Below are positions 41,889-50,095 of a stretch of 64,000 nt of DNA, piece by piece. Positions within the stretch are counted from its first letter, which is position 1; the number at the start of each line of letters is the position of its first letter. This DNA is from UBA5794 sp963714375 (GTDB lineage Bacteria; Actinomycetota; Acidimicrobiia; Spongiisociales; UBA5794). The stretch spans positions 62,001 through 126,000 of the forward strand of contig CAVQOG010000006.1 of assembly GCA_963714375.1 (NCBI GenBank). The letters run 5' to 3'. The notes beneath the pieces were generated by a model. That model saw only the letters and a program-made list of their open reading frames with translations. It had not been told where the DNA came from and ran no database searches. Both the position numbers and the translations under genes were made by a program.

Positions 41889-41962
41889 TCGGGCTGGCCG
41901 GATTTGAACCGGCGACCCCTGGTCCCCCAGACCAGTGCGCTGCCTGACTGCGCCACAGCCCG
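41889..41962 (-). tRNA. tRNA-Pro (GGG)
   Basis: A 74-nt cloverleaf on the minus strand: acceptor arms CGGGCTG and CAGCCCG pair over 7 bp with discriminator A, the anticodon arm CTGGT-loop-ACCAG carries loop CTGGGGG giving anticodon GGG, and the T arm GCCGG-TTCAAAT-CCGGC is intact. CCA is not encoded. It is transcribed in the same direction as the arsR-type gene 60 bases downstream. Confidence 0.95.
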
Positions 41963-42022
41963 TAGGACCGAAGGTTAGGCCGGCCAATCGTGCTGGTGTC
42001 TTTGGAAACATCGATCGAGTGC

Positions 42023-43474
42023 CTATGGATCGGCCCCCGTGGTCAGCGTGTGACCCGATGGTGTTGTCCATTCGTACCGGATCGCTCCGGCCGTGGCGCG
42101 ACGCACCGGATCCGGCGACGGATCTGCACACCTGACGATGCGGTACGTCCAACCAGCCTTCTTCACGTTGTTGTGATGTCTGCACAGCGGTGCACTGTTT
42201 TGGATGCAGGTTGGCCCGAGTCTGACGAAGTCAACGATGTGATCGATGTCGGAGTCTGCCGCTGGCATCCGGCATCCAGGGAAGGCACAGGTTGGTCGAA
42301 GCATCTCAACGATTCGGCGCTCCGATGCCGTGAGGAAGCGCCTGCGGCGTGACGAGGCACGGTTCCTCCCTCTCCCCTTCCCGTCCAGGAATCCCGTCTT
42401 CTCTGCGTCGGGGCTGCTCATATCGGGACGCGCTTTCGTCACTCCAGCGCTGATGTACACACCGTTGAGGTCCGTGACGACGAACCGGTGCTCAAGGTCG
42501 GTCTGTCGCACGGCGCTCTGGCGTGCGATATCGGCGATGACCGGCCCATATCCGGCCAAGTACCCCGGGTTGTCGTTGAGCTCCGCGAGGGTCTCGAGAT
42601 CAACACGGATATCGATCGAACCCTTGCCGATGCGATGCTCGTCGTTCCCCGCAAGAAGATCGAGGACGATATCGGCCCGTAATTGATCCATCGTCCGGGA
42701 CTCATCCGCTCGCCGAAGGGATCGGGCAATCGTGTTGATACGACGCGTGACCTCCCCGACCCGGTCGGGTGGCAAGTCCATGCAGTACAGATGGGCTGTG
42801 CCATCATCGGATGCCTGCGTGATGACCCTGCGCCTCGACACCGACGATTCGTAGCGACGCGCTGCGGCGTCGGGGTTCATCGAGATACAGGTCTCCCGGA
42901 TCCGCGCTCGCAGCTCTCCCGGCGTTGATTCGGGTGCCGAATCGGCGATCTCCTCGACCACACGGCGAGCCTCCCGACCATTGAGGTGCGACGTTGCTTC
43001 AACAATGGTATTCGCCCGTGGCCGATCGATGTCGCCCATGCACAGGAGGTCCCGAACCCGTGGCACACGGTGGCGAAGGGCAAGGGCTACGGCCACTGAT
43101 CGTTCGGCCGCTCGTCGTGTCAGATGCAACATGGCGCCGATCTCGGAGGTGGCGTTGGTTACGGCGGACGCCTCCAACGGTGTCCCACGCTGGTCGCCTA
43201 CCGTCCGGTCGACGATTGCTGCCATGCCATCCAGCACCGCCGCGTCGTAGGAGCTCGCCATTCGCTGGTTTGCCATGACGATCAGGAACTGGTCGTATGC
43301 CGACGCTTCGGCGATGTCCACAGTTGCGAGCATGGCGGCAAGTAGAGGACCAGGCTCAAGCGTCGCGATGCCACGCGGGATTGGTGTGCAACCGTGATCG
43401 GTCCAACCGGTCGACCAGCCGTCGTGCTCGGCGGTCGCTGGTTCTTGATGATGGATGGGAACTTCTTTCAACAT
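42023..43474 (-). CDS. DUF222 (13E12-repeat) protein with C-terminal HNH nuclease domain
   Basis: A 483-residue protein: a long N-terminal DUF222 region (about residues 40-330, including MLHLTRRAAERSVAVA and RPRANTIVEATSHL) and a C-terminal HNH domain, RPTCAFPGCRMPAADSDIDHIVDF ... NSAPLCRHHNNVKK (in parts), with two zinc Cys and the catalytic His. These proteins occur in many copies in Actinobacteria and are thought to be mobile or selfish, but the role is unproven. It lies 60 bases beyond tRNA-Pro. TACGTT ends 6 bases before the ATG at 43474. Confidence 0.88.
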   Translation of the reverse strand: MLKEVPIHHQEPATAEHDGWSTGWTDHGCTPIPRGIATLEPGPLLAAMLATVDIAEASAYDQFLIVMANQRMASSYDAAVLDGMAAIVDRTVGDQRGTPLEASAVTNATSEIGAMLHLTRRAAERSVAVALALRHRVPRVRDLLCMGDIDRPRANTIVEATSHLNGREARRVVEEIADSAPESTPGELRARIRETCISMNPDAAARRYESSVSRRRVITQASDDGTAHLYCMDLPPDRVGEVTRRINTIARSLRRADESRTMDQLRADIVLDLLAGNDEHRIGKGSIDIRVDLETLAELNDNPGYLAGYGPVIADIARQSAVRQTDLEHRFVVTDLNGVYISAGVTKARPDMSSPDAEKTGFLDGKGRGRNRASSRRRRFLTASERRIVEMLRPTCAFPGCRMPAADSDIDHIVDFVRLGPTCIQNSAPLCRHHNNVKKAGWTYRIVRCADPSPDPVRRATAGAIRYEWTTPSGHTLTTGADP

Positions 43475-43480
43475 ACAGAC

Positions 43481-43486
43481 AACGTA
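43481..43486 (-). promoter_or_regulatory. -10 element, leaderless promoter of the DUF222-HNH gene
   Basis: TACGTT ends 6 bases before the ATG at 43474; no Shine-Dalgarno is present. Confidence 0.5.
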
Positions 43487-43570
43487 TCAGTCGCCTATGA
43501 CAGAAACCTTCATCCAGGACAGATGTCCGAAGTTCTTCAGCCCTGCACGGAGACGTCCAACGCGCCAGAA

Positions 43571-43651
43571 GATGGAACAACCGACTCGTCGGTCTTACCA
43601 CATCGTTCCGGTCGACCTCGCGGTGTGATCGACGTCGCCGGTTGTTCCATC
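43571..43651. repeat. 81-bp element bounded by 13-bp perfect inverted repeats
   Basis: GATGGAACAACCG (43571-43583) and CGGTTGTTCCATC (43639-43651) are exact inverted repeats around a 55-base core that contains two short palindromes (GGTCGACC, CGACGTCG). The right arm ends at the stop codon of the beta-lactamase-fold gene. It could be a long-stem terminator for that gene or a small non-autonomous element. No target-site duplication was identified. Confidence 0.6.
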
Positions 43652-44478
43652 TAGGGAATGATGCCAACGGATGTAAGGAGGTCCTCGGTCGTCCGGAGGC
43701 GCTTGTCCGGGTCAACGGTGCGATCCCAATCGACGTCCATGTTCATCGCAATCGCCCATGTGGCATCACCCACTTCGACGAGGCCGACCAGCCATCCGAT
43801 GCGGTCGTCAGCTCCGGCACCGGGAACCCGGCCCTGCTGATAGGACATCGTCCAACCGTCGCCCGATGCCGTGGCAAGGGTATCGAGAACGTCTCGCGCT
43901 GCTTCCCGGTCAAGCGGTAGGTCCTGAGACGTAAGCATGGCCATGAATTCGGCCTGCTGAAATGCGTCGATCAACAGCGTCCCATCCATCCAGAAGGAGC
44001 CATTGCCTCCCCGGACATTTGTGTTTCCGTAGCTGAGCCGGTTGATCCACACCTCGTAGGGATCCTGACTGACATCTTCTGCAGTTTGTCCGTACACCCA
44101 TTCAGCGTCGGCAGTCATGGCTGAACGAAGAGAGTGGGTTCGGTGCCAGTCCTGAACGTAGGCTCCGTCGCCCGCCCATGTGAGGGGATCATCGAGAGAT
44201 GGAACCGTCCCCGTTTCGAGGAGAACCAGAGTTGCCAAGGGGCGAAACGTCTCGGCGGGAGGTAATTGCCGTCTGGCGCGTACGGCGTTGTAAACAACTG
44301 GCACATCGTTGGATCCAATCTGAAGCGCCACGAACGCTCCTTCGGTTTCTGCCGCGACGAAGTAGGCACCAAGCTCATGGTGGAGCTCATAGGTGAGTGT
44401 TGGACCGTCGCTACAAGCGGTCGTAAAGAACACCAAGGAGAGAACAACAAGGAGGCCACGGTGGGTATGCGTCCTCAC
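43651..44478 (-). CDS. Class D beta-lactamase-fold lipoprotein without catalytic residues (pseudoenzyme)
   Basis: A 275-residue lipoprotein (lipobox TTAC, Cys near residue 22) with the fold pattern of OXA beta-lactamases and BlaR sensors: PAETFRPLATLVLLETG, W..THSLRSAM, RLSYGNTNVRGG, SFWMDGTLLI and QQAEFM line up with the OXA core. The nucleophile motif STFK reads ETFR (no Ser, no Lys), SxV reads DAE and KTG reads QQG; only YGN and the FW pair are kept. It can hardly hydrolyse beta-lactams and may bind peptidoglycan or a partner. It starts 4 bases after the small membrane gene and ends an accD-type operon. Confidence 0.78.
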   Translation of the reverse strand: MRTHTHRGLLVVLSLVFFTTACSDGPTLTYELHHELGAYFVAAETEGAFVALQIGSNDVPVVYNAVRARRQLPPAETFRPLATLVLLETGTVPSLDDPLTWAGDGAYVQDWHRTHSLRSAMTADAEWVYGQTAEDVSQDPYEVWINRLSYGNTNVRGGNGSFWMDGTLLIDAFQQAEFMAMLTSQDLPLDREAARDVLDTLATASGDGWTMSYQQGRVPGAGADDRIGWLVGLVEVGDATWAIAMNMDVDWDRTVDPDKRLRTTEDLLTSVGIIP

Positions 44479-44482
44479 AGGA

Positions 44483-44665
44483 TCACGTCACGAGGTTCTT
44501 GATCATGTCGAAAAACCGAAGGATCAGATAGAGCGCACCTGCTCCGACCAAAAGGAGGAACGAGATCGGCCAACCAGGGTCATCCTCGCCGTGTCCCGCA
44601 CTGTCTTCGTCTCCGTGGTCACCGTTGGGTTGGTCCCGGTGGACGCCGTCGGGTGGATTGGTCAT
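44483..44665 (-). CDS. Small single-pass membrane protein (60 residues)
   Basis: Sixty residues with an acidic, His/Gly/Asp-rich N-terminus (NGDHGDEDSAGHGEDDPG) and one C-terminal helix (WPISFLLLVGAGALYLILRFF). Not recognised. Its ATG overlaps the stop of the carboxyltransferase gene (ATGA) and its stop is 4 bases before the start of the beta-lactamase-fold gene, so tight coupling on both sides argues that it is real and linked to them. Confidence 0.65.
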   Translation of the reverse strand: MTNPPDGVHRDQPNGDHGDEDSAGHGEDDPGWPISFLLLVGAGALYLILRFFDMIKNLVT

Positions 44666-46182
44666 ACCGGAGGGATTCCGTGCCGCCTGCCCGAGAATGT
44701 TCGGTCCTTGCGCTGGGCAACCGCAAACCGACGGATCAGCTCGGAGCGCAGGTCTCGAGCTTCGATCACCGAATCAATCACAACCTCGCCACCCAGTCGG
44801 TAGAGATCAACGTCCTCGGTGTACTCGGCCCGCTTGGATGCAATGAATTCAGATCGCTCGGGCTCATCGAGCTCTTCGATCACGTTGAAGTAGACGGCGT
44901 TGACTGCAGCTTCGGGTCCCATGACTGCGATCTCCGCTGTGGGAAGCGCAATCGTGGCTTCGGGTCGGAAGCCTGGCCCCGAAAAGGCATACAGACCAGC
45001 ACCATACGCCTTGCGGACGATGACGGAGATGCGCGGAACCGTCGATTCGGCCATTGCGGTCACCATCTTGGCACCGTGGCGAATGATCCCTTGGGCCTCG
45101 ACCTGGGATCCGATCATGAACCCCGGGACATCTGCGAGAAAGAGAAGTGGGATATTGAAGGCATCACAGATCCACATGAATCGCGCTGCCTTGTCTGCAG
45201 AATCGACGAAGAGCACACCACCGAGGTGGGCAGGCTGGGATGCGACGATCCCGATCGGCTTTCCATCGAGCCGAGCAAGGCCGGTGATCAATTCCTTGGC
45301 GAAGAGTCGTTTGACGGGAAAGAATGAATCCTCGTCGACGAGGCCCTCGATGAAGCGGTGCATGTCATAGGAAGCTGAGGCATCCTCGGGAAGCACCTCC
45401 CCAATGTCGATTGAAGCATCGGGAGGACTTCCGCTGTACTCGGGTGGTTTGACTCGATAGTGGTCTGGCATATAAGCGAAATAGCCGCGTGCCCATTCGA
45501 TCGCTTCCTCATCGGACGTGACAAGTGCGTCACCACATCCGGAAACTTCGCAGTGCATGCGTGCCCCGCCCATCGCTTCGAGTGTCGTGGTCTCTCCAAC
45601 GACCATCTGGGCCATTCGCGGTGACCCTAGATACATCGAGGCACGGCCCTCCACCATCACAACCACATCGCAAAACGCCGGGACGTACGCACCGCCAGCT
45701 GCGGATGGGCCGAAGAGGCAGCAGATCTGTGGAACACGACCCGAGAGACGGATCTGGTTATAGAAGATGTTCCCTGCACCCCGTCGTCCGGGAAACAGGT
45801 CGATCTGATCCGTGATGCGTGCACCGGCCGAGTCCACCAGATAGAAGACCGGAAGCAGCTCATCGTATGCAGCTTCGAGCGCTCGGATCATCTTCTCGAC
45901 CGTGATCCTTCCCCACGAACCAGCCTTCACGGTCGGATCGTTTGCAATGATCATGGCGGCACGACCATCGACCAGCGCCCTGCCGGTGACTACCCCATCA
46001 GCTGCGAGAACGTCGTCGTCGTTGCGTGCGAGCAAGCCATCCTCGACAAACGAGCCGTCGTCCACAAGAAGCGAAATACGGTCTCGCACGAACAGCTTCC
46101 CCTGCGTCTTGAGCTTCTCGTGATATTTGGCCGGGCCACCGCCGAGTGCCTTCTTCGTTGCTTCGTCCAGCCGCTTGTCCAT
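44662..46182 (-). CDS. Acyl-CoA carboxylase carboxyltransferase (beta) subunit
   Basis: A 506-residue biotin-dependent carboxyltransferase (AccD/PccB-like), which moves CO2 from carboxybiotin to an acyl-CoA. Landmarks are DPTVKAGSWG, FYLVDSAGARI, FGPSAAGGAYVPAFCD, DVPGFMIGSQVEAQGIIRHGAKM (in parts) and the second oxyanion hole KAYGAGLYAFSGPGF. The acyl specificity is not set by what is visible, and no biotin-carrying alpha subunit gene is in the window. The ATG at 46182 shares its A with the TGA of der (TGATG). The longer open frame upstream is the shadow of der. Confidence 0.93.
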   Translation of the reverse strand: MDKRLDEATKKALGGGPAKYHEKLKTQGKLFVRDRISLLVDDGSFVEDGLLARNDDDVLAADGVVTGRALVDGRAAMIIANDPTVKAGSWGRITVEKMIRALEAAYDELLPVFYLVDSAGARITDQIDLFPGRRGAGNIFYNQIRLSGRVPQICCLFGPSAAGGAYVPAFCDVVVMVEGRASMYLGSPRMAQMVVGETTTLEAMGGARMHCEVSGCGDALVTSDEEAIEWARGYFAYMPDHYRVKPPEYSGSPPDASIDIGEVLPEDASASYDMHRFIEGLVDEDSFFPVKRLFAKELITGLARLDGKPIGIVASQPAHLGGVLFVDSADKAARFMWICDAFNIPLLFLADVPGFMIGSQVEAQGIIRHGAKMVTAMAESTVPRISVIVRKAYGAGLYAFSGPGFRPEATIALPTAEIAVMGPEAAVNAVYFNVIEELDEPERSEFIASKRAEYTEDVDLYRLGGEVVIDSVIEARDLRSELIRRFAVAQRKDRTFSGRRHGIPPV

Positions 46183-47492
46183 CAGTGCCTGTCTCTCGTC
46201 CTGATTCTGACGGGGGTCCCAGTGAAATCGTAGGCGTCTCGCAGCTGGTTCTCGATGAACCGCAGATAGTCGGGTCCAAGATCGCCGCCGCGGACGAACA
46301 GCACGAATGTTGGTGGCTCTGTCTCGGCTTGGACGGCGTAGAGGATCTTCGGTCTCCGACCCTTTCGGACCGGTGGGGGGTGCGCCTCTTGCAGCTTGCG
46401 GACGAGTCGGTTGACCTCGGGTGCAGGAATGTGCTGTCTGCGGTGTTCGAGAACCGTGCGAATGTATGTGGGCAGCCGATGTGTTCTCGCTCCCGTGAGG
46501 GCAGACATACGAAGGATGGGAGCCCAGTTGACAAACGAGAGGCGATCCGCAACGGAGTCCTCCGTGTGGAGGCGTTCCTCCTCGGTGAGTTCGTCCCATT
46601 TGTTCAGGATCAGGATGAGGCCCTTGCCGGCATGAACGATCTCTTCGGCCAATCGCTGTTCTTGATGAGTAGCGCCGCGCTGTCCATCGATGACGAACAG
46701 AACGACGTCAGCTTGCCTTACGACATCGTGGGCACGGAGAACCGCGTAGTAGTCGACGTCGTCGTTGATCCTTGTTCTTCGCTTGATACCGGCGGTATCG
46801 ATGACCTCAAAGTACTCACCGTCGATGTTGACGACGAGGTTGATTGGGTCCCTGGTTGTCCCCGGGACTTCCGAGACCAGTACCCGTTCCTCACCGGCAA
46901 GACGATTGAGTAATGTTGACTTTCCAACATTCGGTCGACCGATGATGGCGAGGCTCGCGATGGTGTCAGGATCTGCATCGCCGTCGGTCTCGTCAGGAAG
47001 TGCTGCCACAAGCCGATCGAGGAAATCGCCGGTGTGGCGCCCATGGAGGGCAGACAACGGAATCGGTTCACCGAGTCCGAGGCCCCACAAGTGAGTCAAC
47101 TCGGACTCGACCGAGGGAGAGTCGGCCTTATTGGCAACGAAGAGGTGCGGCACTCCCGAGCGCTGGAGAATTCGAGCCACGCCCACGTCATCGTCGGTGA
47201 CATCTGTTGTGGCGTCAGCGACGAAAACCACCACGTCCGCGCCGGTTACGGCAATCTCAGCCTGCTCCCGAATGTCAGCCGTCAGCTGCTCCCCAGGGCG
47301 CGCTTCCCAGCCACCGGTGTCCATCACGTGGAACTTGCGTCCACCCCACTCTGCATCGAACTGTCTCCGGTCGCGAGTCACCCCAGCGATCTCGTCCGTT
47401 ACGGCGAACTTGCGGCCAACGATCCGGTTGACGAGCGTCGACTTGCCGACGTTCGGACGGCCAAGGATCACAACGATTGGCAGGCGGGTCAT
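46182..47492 (-). CDS. der: Ribosome biogenesis GTPase Der (EngA)
   Basis: A 436-residue protein with two tandem GTPase domains, GRPNVGKSTLVNRI at the start and GRPNVGKSTLLNRL near residue 190, each followed by DTGGWE / DTAGIK and NKAD / NKWD, and a C-terminal KH-like domain. Der acts in 50S ribosome assembly. It overlaps the DUF512 gene by 4 bases and the carboxyltransferase by 1, as part of a co-directional run that follows the mycobacterial order scpA-scpB-rluB-cmk-der. Confidence 0.96.
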   Translation of the reverse strand: MTRLPIVVILGRPNVGKSTLVNRIVGRKFAVTDEIAGVTRDRRQFDAEWGGRKFHVMDTGGWEARPGEQLTADIREQAEIAVTGADVVVFVADATTDVTDDDVGVARILQRSGVPHLFVANKADSPSVESELTHLWGLGLGEPIPLSALHGRHTGDFLDRLVAALPDETDGDADPDTIASLAIIGRPNVGKSTLLNRLAGEERVLVSEVPGTTRDPINLVVNIDGEYFEVIDTAGIKRRTRINDDVDYYAVLRAHDVVRQADVVLFVIDGQRGATHQEQRLAEEIVHAGKGLILILNKWDELTEEERLHTEDSVADRLSFVNWAPILRMSALTGARTHRLPTYIRTVLEHRRQHIPAPEVNRLVRKLQEAHPPPVRKGRRPKILYAVQAETEPPTFVLFVRGGDLGPDYLRFIENQLRDAYDFTGTPVRIRTRDRH

Positions 47493-48868
47493 CGGACCGC
47501 CCCCAGTAGCCCGGACACTGTGGCCTCTGCGACCACCACCGGCGCCTTTGCGGCCGCCACGACGTCGTGCAAACTTGTGTTGTCAATGAACGTGTCAACC
47601 GATAGTGCGACATCGGGCAGCACATAGGCGCCAGCTGGGCCATGATCGGCTTCGAGACTGCGTATGACATCCTCACCGACCATGAGTCCGGCGACAGCGG
47701 TATTGCCGCCGAAGAACTCGTTCGGAACACTCAGGAGACGGATCTCCCGACCAGCAAGCTTCTCGAGGCGTCGCAGTACGGGTGCGATGACCGCTTCGCC
47801 GTAGAGCCCGGTAATGACAACTGCTGGACCGGCCGCGGCTCGTGGATCGGCCGTGAGGTGCTTCGGCGTCCGGTATCCCTCGGCGGGTGCGGCAGGCATC
47901 GACCTCCACTCCCCTGTCACGATTGGTGCGGTAGCCAATGATCCTTGTTCGATCCGGTCGAGTTCGTCATAGAACGCACGGATCATCCCGATGCCATTCT
48001 CGTGTTGGGCGAACGCCTCGTACGCAGAACTCGGGGGAACCTCGATCCCAGCTTGCACATACAGCTCATCTGAAGCTTGGAAGATTCTTCTGCCTGTGGC
48101 ATCAAGCGCGCGGTCCTGCCAGAAGTGAATGATTTCAAGGTCTTCAGCGGCTTCGGCAGGTGTATGGACCCGGAGATGTGATTCCTTGTTGTACTTGGAG
48201 AGTCCGAGCGGGACGATGCCGAGCGTTGTCAGCTTCGGGTATCGGGTGATCGTCTCTGCAAGGGTCTGTTCAAGCACAGCACCGTTGTTGATGTCCGGAC
48301 ACAACACGACCTGCCCATGCACGGTGATGCCGGCCTCAAGGAGCGCAGAGAGCCAGCGAAGGCTTGTGGCCCCGCGCCGGTTGCGAAGCATCGCCGTGCG
48401 AATATCAGGGTCGGTGGCATGAATCGAAACGTAGAGGGGCCCAAGCTTCTCCTCAACGACACGCGAAAGATCGAGTTCGGTGAACCGTGTCAACGTGGTG
48501 AAGTTCCCGTAGAGGAACGACAGGCGATAGTCGTCATCCTTGAGATAGAGCGACTTGCGCATACCGGGAGGTAGTTGGTAGATGAAGCAGAAATCACAGT
48601 GATTGTCACATGTCTGGACCCGGTCGAAAATGGAAGCATTGAGTCGGATCCCAATCGGATCGCCCTCACGTTTGACCACCACCGTCGAGATGTCCTCACC
48701 CATGCGACGGAGGGAAAACTCGGGGTTCGTGTCGTCGATGAGCTGTTGGTATTCAATAACATCGTTTGGCACGATGCCGTTGATCGCCACGAGTTCGTCT
48801 CCGGCGCGCAAACCCGCCGCCTCAGCGGGCGTGTTCGGCAAGACCTCAAGAACGGTGGGAAGGGACAT
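47489..48868 (-). CDS. DUF512 protein: PDZ plus radical-SAM-like fused domains
   Basis: A 459-residue protein. N-terminal PDZ (LEVLPNTPAEAAGLRAGDELVAING, in parts), then a radical-SAM-type cluster motif TCDNHCDFCFIYQLPPGMRKS (CxxxCxxC), and the C-terminal DUF512 domain (VVITGLYGEAVIAPVLRRLE, NEFFGGNTAVAGLMVGEDV). The family is widespread in Actinobacteria and Firmicutes next to der; its reaction is unknown. The ATG at 48868 has TAATCT ending 7 bases upstream and no Shine-Dalgarno, indicating a leaderless transcript. It is divergent from ispH. Confidence 0.9.
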   Translation of the reverse strand: MSLPTVLEVLPNTPAEAAGLRAGDELVAINGIVPNDVIEYQQLIDDTNPEFSLRRMGEDISTVVVKREGDPIGIRLNASIFDRVQTCDNHCDFCFIYQLPPGMRKSLYLKDDDYRLSFLYGNFTTLTRFTELDLSRVVEEKLGPLYVSIHATDPDIRTAMLRNRRGATSLRWLSALLEAGITVHGQVVLCPDINNGAVLEQTLAETITRYPKLTTLGIVPLGLSKYNKESHLRVHTPAEAAEDLEIIHFWQDRALDATGRRIFQASDELYVQAGIEVPPSSAYEAFAQHENGIGMIRAFYDELDRIEQGSLATAPIVTGEWRSMPAAPAEGYRTPKHLTADPRAAAGPAVVITGLYGEAVIAPVLRRLEKLAGREIRLLSVPNEFFGGNTAVAGLMVGEDVIRSLEADHGPAGAYVLPDVALSVDTFIDNTSLHDVVAAAKAPVVVAEATVSGLLGAVR

Positions 48869-48875
48869 GCCACGC

Positions 48876-48881
48876 AGATTA
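48876..48881 (-). promoter_or_regulatory. -10 element, leaderless promoter of the DUF512 gene
   Basis: TAATCT ends 7 bases before the ATG at 48868. Confidence 0.45.
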
Positions 48882-48977
48882 CCGACAACCGATGACCGAT
48901 AACCGACTTCCGACAATCGCTGACGAGCATCCGATGCTGACGCCTGACGTCCGACTGCTGAGTCCTGGACCCTGCTC

Positions 48978-48983
48978 TATCCT
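48978..48983 (+). promoter_or_regulatory. -10 element, leaderless promoter of ispH
   Basis: TATCCT ends 6 bases before the ATG at 48990. Between it and the divergent DUF512 promoter lies a run of short degenerate repeats of the form CCGA-A/T-C (about 48884-48955). Confidence 0.5.
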
Positions 48984-48989
48984 CGCCAT

Positions 48990-50036
48990 ATGGCAACCAA
49001 GGTTCTTCTTGCCGAACCGCGCGGGTTCTGTGCAGGTGTCGAAATGGCGATCAAGGCACTCACGTGGATGGTTCAAGTCTTTGAACCGCCCGTCTACTGC
49101 TATCACGAAATAGTTCACAACGCAGCCGTGGTCAACGCATTTGAGCGTGCCGGCGTCGTGTTCATCAACGACATTGCTGAAGCTCCGATCGGGCGACCCG
49201 TCATGCTCTCCGCACACGGCTCGGCTCCCGAAGTGGTGACAGCGGCGAGCGAGCGAGCGGCGGTCATGGTCGACGCTGTATGCCCGCTCGTCACCAAGGT
49301 CCACCATGAGCTGCGCAGGATGGCTGACAAGGGTTACGACATCATCTACGTCGGCCACGAAGGCCATGACGAGGCAATCGGCGCGATTGCGGAGGCTCCC
49401 GCAGCGGCTCAGCTCGTCGATCCACGGGTCGGTCTCGACACGTTCGAAACCAATCCTGATTCCAAGGTCGCCCTGGTTGCCCAGACAACGCTCGGTCTTT
49501 ACGAGTGGGAAGGTGTCCTTGACTCCGCGACCGAGCGGTACCCAGATTTGTGGACCGCCCGCAAGAGTGACCTCTGTTACGCCACCACCAATCGCCAACT
49601 TGCGATACAGAAGCTTGCTGAGCGCTCCGACCTGTTGCTCGTGGTTGGATCGGAGAACTCATCCAACACACAGGCGCTTGTCCGTGTCGGGCGCAACGCT
49701 GGGGTACCCACCTTCCGCATCGACGCCGCCGAAGGCATCGACGAGGTATGGCTCGAAGGCGTTGATGTGGTTGGGGTAACCGCAGGGGCATCAGCACCAG
49801 ACCAACGTGTCCAAAATGTGATCGAGCGTATTGCACCGTCGGAAGGCATCGAGCTGATTCGGGTCACCGAAGAGGATGAATACTTTCCCCTTCCTCCCCA
49901 ATTGCGTCGGTTCATGGCGACCCTTCAAGCACTGGTTGAGGGTGGATTCGCCTGCCGCACTCCGGGACAAGCTGGTCCTGTGGAACTCGACAGGGATATG
50001 TCGGCTACGGACGCCCTATCGATCCTCGGCGTCTAG
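48990..50036 (+). CDS. ispH: 4-hydroxy-3-methylbut-2-enyl diphosphate reductase
   Basis: A 348-residue iron-sulfur enzyme, the last step of the MEP isoprenoid pathway (HMBPP to IPP and DMAPP). The cluster cysteines are in GFCAGVEMAI, DAVCPLVTKVH and SDLCYATTNRQ; HEIVHNAAVV and SAHGSAP supply the substrate-binding His residues, and VGSENSSNTQ the phosphate contacts. All expected residues are present. Predicted to be leaderless. It stands alone on the plus strand among minus-strand housekeeping genes. Confidence 0.96.
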   Translation: MATKVLLAEPRGFCAGVEMAIKALTWMVQVFEPPVYCYHEIVHNAAVVNAFERAGVVFINDIAEAPIGRPVMLSAHGSAPEVVTAASERAAVMVDAVCPLVTKVHHELRRMADKGYDIIYVGHEGHDEAIGAIAEAPAAAQLVDPRVGLDTFETNPDSKVALVAQTTLGLYEWEGVLDSATERYPDLWTARKSDLCYATTNRQLAIQKLAERSDLLLVVGSENSSNTQALVRVGRNAGVPTFRIDAAEGIDEVWLEGVDVVGVTAGASAPDQRVQNVIERIAPSEGIELIRVTEEDEYFPLPPQLRRFMATLQALVEGGFACRTPGQAGPVELDRDMSATDALSILGV

Positions 50037-50095
50037 TGCTGTGTCCACCAACGTTCTCCGCGTTGACGACGGCCAGTGACGTCGCTGGGCTATCG

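Noticed and set aside
41889..43474. Integrated mobile element at tRNA-Pro with the DUF222-HNH gene as cargo
   Set aside because: No integrase and no repeat of the tRNA 3' end was seen nearby; proximity alone is not enough.
43651..44478. Beta-lactamase resistance gene
   Set aside because: The serine and lysine of the active site and the KTG motif are absent, so resistance by hydrolysis is not supported.
46183..46599. N-terminal extension of the carboxyltransferase gene
   Set aside because: It is an open frame inside der; family length, homology and the TGATG join put the start at 46182.
48884..48960. CRISPR-like or iteron array between the DUF512 gene and ispH
   Set aside because: The short CCGA-type repeats are irregular in length and spacing, with no spacers; no CRISPR array or cas gene occurs in the window.
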